From: Blastomussa wellsi
Lineage: Eukaryota > Cnidaria > Anthozoa > Scleractinia > Plerogyridae
Assembly (NCBI GenBank): GCA_947652115.1
Contig: OX393565.1
Span: 21,343,435 to 21,407,434 of the forward strand
Length of the DNA stretch: 64,000 nucleotides
Direction: 5' to 3'
Under the pieces are notes generated by a model. The model was given only the letters and a program-made list of their open reading frames with translations. It was not told the origin of the DNA and searched no databases. Position numbers and translations under genes: made by a program. Below are positions 57,214-64,000 of this stretch, one piece after another. The number at the start of each line of letters is the position of its first letter. Position 1 is the first letter of the stretch.

Positions 57214-57388
57214 TTTCGCTTGCTCTGTGTCTGATGCGCGAGCTGGGTCATTGATCGAGCAACGAAGCTACAACGAAGTGCTCCGAGGAGCTCCGAACCT
57301 GCATCGACAAACATTCTCCAAATATTTTGCATACCGATGTCTCCTCGGTTAGTCGTACGGTTCTGAACTAAAACACTTTCCAGTGAAA
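57214..57388. promoter_or_regulatory. Bidirectional promoter between PRPF39 and the TMEM179-like gene
   Basis: Only 175 bp lie between the two start codons, so both 5' UTRs and core promoters must be here. No TATA box; locally more GC-rich than the introns. Confidence 0.65.
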
Positions 57389-60300
57389 ATGAGTCGAGGT
57401 GAAGTGTATGAAAATTTTCTTTATGTTGCAGCCCTGGCCGCCGGATGTTGTATCTCAGTTCCGCTTAAACTGAATGAGTCCAACTTCAAAGGTCGTTGTT
57501 TACTATTTGGTGAACTTGATATTCTAACGAACACAGTCGTCCCGGGAAACCACAGATATTGCACATACGCGTTTTACTCGTCTTTAACAAATGCTATTTT
57601 AGCAGCTTTGCTTGGATTTCTCAAGTGGTGCTGCAATGTGAACACCGAAAGCGTGAGGTAAGGTGTTAATTTAATTAATTATTACAGCACAACAAATTTA
57701 ACCGAGGCCACCCCAACGTTTTTTTGGCCAATCAGAATCGAATTCAGAACAAAAGATTAAGTTTTTTCATGAGCGGACCAATCACAATGGGTGTTGAAAA
57801 TTCACCATTGATGAAGTCTACTCACTGATGAAAAAACTTAAATTCTGTTGTTCTGAAGTCTTCTTGTGATCCCAGGGGGGGGGGGGGGGTACGTACTCCA
57901 GTACTTCAAGTGATGGGGATGATCGAATGGAGCAAATCCCATGCCGTGTAAAGCAACACCATAGTTAACTATTAAACAACAGCAAAACATGTTTGTTTGT
58001 ACTTTGTTCGCAGAACTACGCAGCCAGGGCACTACTGATTCCCCAAAAAATCTCTTCTCAAATCAAGCTACCCCAAAAAATACTTGCCAAATTTTTGTAC
58101 CCAAAAAAATCCCGGAATCGAAAATTTCAAACCCCAAAAAATCCTTCGATCATCCCCGTCACTTGAAATCCTGAGTACCCCCCTTGGGCTTGTGATTGGT
58201 TAAAAATCGTTGGGTGGCTCTGGTTGAGTTAGTTCAAGAACTGTATAAAGTTAACAAAAACATTGTCTTTAATACTCAAAGATCGAGTGTTGTGACGTCG
58301 GAGACAACCATGTATCATGCAGAAATCCATCCTCGGAGACGAAAGGGGTGAAAGTTTATAAGAAGTCACAAGAGTGCCGCTGAGATGCTACACTTAAACG
58401 ACCAGTTCCACGACCCATTCGAATGCTTGCCTCTGATTGGCCACAAAACTTTGGCAGAAATCATAATTCCTCATTTGTTACAGGGGTGGATGCAGGGGGG
58501 GGGGGCCAGGGGCAGATCCAGGATTTCTCTCAGGAGGGGTGCTCCACTAAGGAATGACATAACTGATGGGCAGCATACCGGTAAGCAGAATAATAGCTGT
58601 ATTAGAAAGCCGCAGGTCATGTCAGGAGGGGGTGCGCACCCCCCTGCACCACTCCCACTAGATCTGCCCCTGGTGGGGGTGGATTGGGTGGCTAGTCACC
58701 CTCTTTAGAATATCCCACCAAAAAGATACAAAACGTGGAAAAACAAAAGGAAATACATGGGTCCACCACAAAAACCCTGTGAAGCTTACCAGCCTCACAA
58801 GTATGTGCAAAAAGAGACCAAACAATTTGAATCTAACCAAGAAACCAGAAACAATAGTTGCCAGAAGCAACTGAAATATTGAGGCTTGCTAAGCTCCTAC
58901 CCTATTAGCTTCTATTTCTTTTTTGTGGCATTTCAAGAGTTTCGTGTGTCACAATTTCTAATTCTTCCTTCTGAATTATTGTACAGTTTGGTGGTCGATC
59001 GGTATCAGCCACCCCCCCATGTGAAAAAATCCTGGATTCGTCCTTGTATTATTGAAAGAAACTCAGATTAACACACCCCAAAGCACACATTGTATGTGAA
59101 AAACTAGTTATCCCAAGGAATGGGGTACTCCCCTAAAATACCTATACAAGTATGTAACACTTGTCAGGGTCACATGATTGGGGTATAAATTATTTTAAAA
59201 TTATTTATTATAAATTATTATGAGTGGGATATAAATTATTTTGAAGTACAAAAGCTTTAAATTATCATCAGCCATTTCAAATTATTCATGGCAAATTTGC
59301 TTAGAGTCTGGTCTCAACTAGGGTAGTACCAATTGGGGCCAGCACTAAAATATGATAGAGGTCACAATTTTTGATCCGAAACAAAGCGAGGTTTAAACAC
59401 TCAAAGTTTTGTAGAGTATCCACCCTGCCATTTGACAGTTGAACTGATTCCCCCCCTCCCCACTTAGACACAGACTTATAAACTATTATTTAAAAAATAT
59501 TCCAACACAAATATGCGTTTCCAGCGTAATATACAATACTCAAATTAATTTTTGCTTTATTATCTTCAAATTAACCTGGCCCTAATAAATTCCGTGGAAG
59601 ATGTGGTGGCTCTGGACTCTGGATAGAACGGTTTGAGTTTGAGCCTCGGCAGGGCACTGCAAAATAATGTTGGGGGTAACCCTCTGATGGACTAGCATCC
59701 CATCCATTCATGCTACAGAAACCGGGATAAGCTCTGGCGGTACCGGCCACTTATAGACTTGACAGACTTTACCTTACCTGTAGACCAATAAATTCTAACT
59801 TGTGTATGATCTGTTAGAATGGAACATTTTCAATATAGTAATAATAATATATATTTCTTTTTCCCAATTATCTAGGGTGATTTACTTCAAATTTGCCACT
59901 TGCATTTTGTCAGCCATCACATGGATCAATTGTGTTGTGTGTACTATCTTCATTGTCACTGGCTTTACAGAGTGGTGCAATTCAGTAACCAATAATGGAA
60001 ACGTAGAAAGGTGTGTCTTAATTGCTTACCAGGAAGAGCTTAAAATTTTGGTCAACAAAGTATTTAATTATAAGTTAACTGAAAAAAACAGTGCCTAACC
60101 CCCACCCCCCGCCCCCACACCTCCCGACTTCCCCCCAGCTCTCCAGCTAGCCTTGGAACAGCCTTCAGTTAATAATTTATATATTACAATAATGGATTAG
60201 CATCCCAGCCATCCCCCAGGGCCTTCATTTCATGCTATATATAACCAGAGTTCTTAGAGTTGGCTATATAACCAGAGTTCTTAGAGTTGGCTATATAACC

Positions 60301-62590
60301 AGAGTTCTTAGAGTTGGCTATATAACCAGAGTTCTTAGAGTTGGCTATATAACCATAGTTCTTAGAGTTGGCTATATAACCAGAGTTCTTAGAGTTGGCT
60401 ATATAATCAGAGTTCTTAGAGTTGGCTATATAACCAGAGTTCTTAGAGTTGGCTATATAACCAGAGTTCTTAGAGTTGGCTATATAACCAGAGTTCTTAG
60501 AGTTGGCTGTATAACCAGAGTTCTTAGAGTTGGCTGTATAACCAGAGTTCTTAGAGTTGGCTATATAACCAGAGTTCTTAGAGTTGGCTGTATAACCAGA
60601 GTTCTTAGAGTTGGCTATATAACCAGAGTTCTTAGAGTTGGCTGTATAACCAGAGTTCTTAGAGTTGGCTATATAACCAGAGTTCTTAGAGTTGGCTATA
60701 TAACCAGAGTTCTTAGAGTTGGCTATATAACCAGAGTTCTTAGAGTTGGCTATATAACCAGAGTTCTTAGAGTTGTGCCAGCGCCTGGATAATTGGTTCA
60801 GTGGACTGGAACAGATTTGACCTTTACACCTTTTGTATACATTTTATACAGTCTCGTTTTTACCTAGCTGCCAAAAGGCTGAAAAGTGGGATTGGACTCG
60901 GTACACACCAGCTGATGTCGATGGAAGCAGTTTTTACACTTATCTCCTCATGGCAGAGGTGAGATATAACATAACGAAAGACTGAAAGAGACAAGGATGC
61001 AGCCAGGGCGGGCTGTTGTTGCAGTCAGGCAGGTTTCTTAAGCTAATTCTGCTCGTCAGTCACAATCCAACAATTAAGTCAGTTAGGCAACCAAAAATTA
61101 ATGATAAAATTGTACACGTCATTATATCATTTTATCCTTGCAAGACACACAGAGCTAATTACCAAGTGAAGTCTAATTACTAAGTCACCTCCAGATTTGC
61201 AGGGGAAAATCCAGGATTTTTCCTTGGAGGGGGTGCACCACTAAGGAATGACGTAACTGATTGGTCACTGATGTACACAGAATACTAGCTGTATTAGAAA
61301 GGGAGGGGGTGCACAGCCCCTGCACCCTCCCAATAGATCTGCCCCCAGTTCCTCTTTTCACTTTGCATTACCAATCAGGCTACTGCAGATAAATAACATT
61401 GCCAGGGCAACCTTCAAAAATGTTGCCTCTGGCAGAGAGTGATGGCAATCAACGAGCAATACTCCATCTTGAGTGTTGGCATGTTTTGGCAGCTAGCATA
61501 TCAGGCACAGTAACCAGTAATCAGGCGTCTTTTTGTCGGAGGAAAATAAACTGGGATGATAAGTAGGATTGCAGGCTAATCAGGCACTATAATCCAGTTT
61601 CCTCAGCCAAACATCCCAGGTTGGCATGTCAAAGGTATATGATTAGGTATAACCCCACTATTTTTCTACTCACAAATTTTGTCAAAAATCCAGTGATGTC
61701 AAGGAAATTAAGACAGTTGACAATTGAAGGTTCTTGATTGTCTAATTATGAGTTTGGGTATGTAGTACATAATTTATTATTAATAGGAACTCACTGTAAC
61801 TTATGTCATGTGAAGGATTATCATCAGTTTCCCTGGAATAGGACAGCCTTTCCCTTTCATGATAGAACCACTAACCATAATAGATTGCAATTTTTAATAA
61901 AAAAATTTGAATTTACCCACCTGTCAACAAATACCAGAAAAAGATACTTTGAAGTCGATGAAGGAGACTTCTAAAGACTTGACTCTGAATTTATTTTCAT
62001 TTCTTTCAAAAACCTTTTTTTTCCAAAATTTGAGTTGCTAAATTCAGAATAAATGCAAATGCAAGGTAAATGCAATTAAATGCAGGTATTTAAAGTATTC
62101 TGCAGCAACGTTACTACATGTACAAACTTTTACTGAGATTTTGGTGAGATCTCAGCTAGATTCTCTGCTTTGGCGTCAGATTTTGATACATCTCACCATG
62201 AATCTTGCTGATCTGCAGTGACATCTCGGCAACTTATCAGCATTCTCAGCCATATCTCGGAGAAATCTAAGCATTCTGCGCAATTGCGGGATCTCACCAA
62301 GGTCTCACCAATCTCGCTGAGATTATATAGATCTCTGTGAGATTTCGGAAAAATGTTTGTACACGTCAGGTAACATGGAGGGACCTTTTCTCCCTTAGGT
62401 TGCCTCATTTTGTGCTGTGGTAATTTGGTTTATCATTGTCATACTCTCTGGTAGAAATTTCAAGCGACGGCTGTTACAAGCAAGAGCAGCAGAATACTAC
62501 CTCACAGATGACAGAATAGTACATCCACCACCCATCCAAGAAATTCCTTTTTATGAAGTCAAGAGTGAAACGGGATCCAGATATTTGTGA
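57389..62590 (+). CDS. TMEM179-like four-pass membrane protein, four exons
   Basis: Exons 57389-57657, 59876-60010, 60868-60958, 62399-62590, GT/AG and in phase, give 228 residues. The ATG at 57389 (MSRGEVYENFLY) is chosen; the frame upstream has only a GTG. Family signature VPLKLNESNFKGRCLLFGE follows TM1, as in TMEM179/TMEM179B (219-233 residues). Four hydrophobic segments: about 9-28, 58-82, 93-120, 161-183. Cysteines in the TM3-TM4 loop (EWCNSV, SCQKAE) match the family pattern. The cytoplasmic C-terminus has YYLTDDRIVHPPPIQEIPFY. Molecular function of this family is not established. Introns hold nested MITEs, SINE copies and a minisatellite. Confidence 0.85.
57700..58225. mobile_element. 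Outer MITE in intron 1 of the TMEM179-like gene
   Basis: Inverted ends AACCGAGGCCACCCCAACG and CGTTGGGTGGCTCTGGTT, interrupted by a second element at 57871-58188. Confidence 0.5.
57871..58188. mobile_element. Inner MITE nested in 57700-58225
   Basis: Left end CCCAGGGGGG...GTACTTCAAGTGATGGGGAT and right end with complementary ATCCCCGTCACTTGAAATCC and CTGAGTACCCCCC. The interior has four CCCCAAAAAAT motifs. Confidence 0.6.
58507..58672. mobile_element. hAT-like MITE, CAGGGGCAGATCC family
   Basis: Ends CAGGGGCAGATCCAGGATTT and GATCTGCCCCTG. Interior like 61199-61347 and 7220-7426. Confidence 0.6.
59585..59790 (+). mobile_element. tRNA-derived SINE copy
   Basis: The head has tRNA-like GGTGGCTCTGGACTCTGGAT and a B-box-like GAGTTTGAGCC. 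The body shares TGGGGGTAACCCTCTGATGG, CTAGCATCCCATCC and CATGCTACAGAAACCGGGAT with the copy at 39500-39920, ending with a TTTACCTTACC-type tail. Confidence 0.6.
60234..60774. repeat. 27-bp minisatellite, about 20 copies
   Basis: Unit ATATAACCAGAGTTCTTAGA plus GTTGGCT. Copies differ almost only at one position (CTATATA or CTGTATA) with two other single changes. It begins exactly where a SINE-like fragment (GGATTAGCATCCC...CATGCTA) breaks off. Because 27 is a multiple of three the array stays open in one frame, but it lies in intron 2 and is not coding. Confidence 0.95.
61199..61347. mobile_element. hAT-like MITE, diverged copy
   Basis: Starts CAGGGGAAAATCCAGGATTT and ends GATCTGCCCCCAG. Same interior as 58507-58672. 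In intron 3; the rest of that intron (60959-62398) shows no gene. Confidence 0.55.
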
Positions 62591-62954
62591 TGTTCCCAAA
62601 ACAAATTATGTACACTTGTAGAAAGAAGTTTATTGGACAACTGACCACACAACCATCGCATCTTAAAGTTTATAAATTAATAATCATTCGGCATTACGTA
62701 ACTAAAATTGTGATTTGGCTGCACAAAAAAAATCAAAATTATACGCTTACTAGCGCTATGGCAAGCTGCCAAAGGGACATTTAAAATACCTACTGTAAAC
62801 ACAATGGGAAATGATTAAAAGACAGGGTCTGAGGCTAACGTTTTTGGTAGCCTGCATCACAGACAAAACTAAACCCCATTTTACAAGCTGAGGTTAGATT
62901 ACATCTGCTGCATAGGCTATGTTTTTGGTGACTAGCCAAGAGCTTTCATTTTAA

Positions 62955-63115
62955 AGGAGCTATGTCACGGTATGTGCACTTTGAAAATTTTAACCTAACT
63001 TTCTCAAAATTGTCATTTGTAATCCATCTCAATCTTCTCCATTCTTAACAATCCTTGTTTCTTTTTGCTTCACTATTACCTCTTTGGTGTTTTTCTTCCT
63101 TAGGAAACTATTAGT
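62955..63115. repeat. Interspersed repeat, uninterrupted copy
   Basis: AAAGGAGCTATGTCACGGTA through CCTCTTTGGTGTTTTTCTTC. Same family as 55614-56240 and 20120-20240. Confidence 0.55.
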
Positions 63116-63120
63116 TTTAT

Positions 63121-64000
63121 GGTGGCTCGATCGGATTCTTGAGTGACGATACCTTTCAACTTTGGGCAGCTAGTGTACCGCCAAAGAGTATCTGACAGAA
63201 AATCGATTGCCCCAAGTGCGCCAGAGAAAGATCAGAGTTTCAGTTGAAATATGTTTCAGCGTAATTGGAGTTACCATAGCAACGTAGTGACATCATGCCC
63301 CACTTCACTGAAGACCGAATAACTTGTCACCAAGAGATAATTTTGGAAAACCCTTCCTGGATCTTTGACCTGACATACTTTTCTTGAGGTCTGTCAAATT
63401 TGAAGAATTTTTATAAGAGCAATTTCAAGAAAATTTATGGCGAAGTTTTAAGGTGTTAAAATACAACAAAATCGTATTATTTAGTTAATGCTATTAAAAT
63501 GTTTGTTCACCAGGCCTCATTGTTTTATTCGATTTCCGAAAACACTTGCTTGAATATCAACAGTAGTGAAGTGTTATTTTGCGTTTTCGTCAAAATACTC
63601 CACTCCAGTTCATATTCAAGCCAGAGTTTTCAGAAATCGAATAGAATGATTTTTCTAAGATTTTCACCCCATGTAATTGGATGCTGTTCAATTTATTTCA
63701 GACCAAAGTCATCTTACATCAGGCCTAGTGAACAAACTTTTTAATAACATTCAGGAAGTAATACGATTTTGTTGTATTTTAACACCTTAAAATTTCTTAA
63801 AATTTCACCTTAAAATTTTGCAGACCTCAAGAAAGTATGCCAGGTTAAAGATCCAGGAAGGGTTTTCCGAAACTATCCCTTGATGACAGGTTATTCGGTC
63901 TCGAGTAAAGTGGGGCATGACATCACTACGTTGCTATATCCAATCACGATAAAATTAACTTCATCTGCAACTTTGATCTTTCTCTAGTGCACCTGGAGCA
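63121..64000. mobile_element. Large palindromic element running off the window
   Basis: Starts GGTGGCTCGATCGG, like the end of the 10138-16011 element. Left arm about 63121-63570 pairs with 63600-64000 and beyond: for example CCTTCCTGGATCTTTGACCT with its complement near 63850, and GTTACCATAGCAACGTAGTG with CACTACGTTGC near 63925. A ~75-bp unpaired insertion lies near 63645-63715. The right end is outside the window. Confidence 0.7.

Noticed and set aside
60232..60792. 186-codon open frame of nine-residue repeats
   Set aside because: It is the 27-bp minisatellite, open only because 27 is divisible by three, and it lies within an intron.

Overview
This is animal nuclear DNA. It has long introns with GT/AG ends, spliced genes that resemble vertebrate orthologues, no operons, and very dense mobile DNA (DIRS-type retroelement, Crypton-like tyrosine recombinase, many palindromic MITEs, a tRNA-type SINE). 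The repeat families suggest a cnidarian, most likely a stony coral. That placement is inference from recognised repeat and gene styles, not a database result.

Host genes are few. A class A GPCR (minus, about 19.1-20.1 kb) has an intronless coding region. A five-exon glycine N-methyltransferase gene (plus, 38.6-43.0 kb) is complete. A complete 13-exon PRPF39 splicing-factor gene (minus, 57.2-45.8 kb) sits head-to-head, 175 bp between start codons, with a four-exon TMEM179-like gene (plus, 57.4-62.6 kb). A secreted or single-pass Frizzled-CRD protein (minus, 14.1-13.3 kb) lies inside a TTAA-flanked inverted-repeat element.

Mobile DNA fills most of the rest. From left to right: a Harbinger-like MITE and a LINE 3' end (0.5-1.1 kb); a spliced, catalytically complete Crypton-like tyrosine recombinase (1.6-3.2 kb); assorted MITEs; a 122-bp satellite of about 13 copies (7.6-9.1 kb); a 5.9-kb TTAA-flanked element carrying the Frizzled-CRD gene and a Merlin transposase relic (10.1-16.0 kb); a DIRS retrotransposon with recognisable ITRs and internal complementary region, interrupted by a LINE (24.3-29.9 kb); and an 8.2-kb long-TIR element with a 9-bp target duplication (30.05-38.25 kb). 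The last is inserted into a smaller repeat and contains a hAT-like element with its own small spliced gene, a TTAA MITE, and a 374-bp exact direct duplication. Its right end lies about 300 bp upstream of the GNMT start codon.

Introns of PRPF39 and the TMEM179-like gene are also loaded: a 2.2-kb Tc1/mariner-type element with same-orientation 21-bp arrays at both ends, tandem 216-bp palindromic MITEs, nested MITEs, SINE copies and a 20-copy 27-bp minisatellite. The window ends inside a large palindrome whose terminus resembles that of the 5.9-kb element. I read everything by eye; exon coordinates come from splice consensus plus phase agreement and fit conserved protein families.
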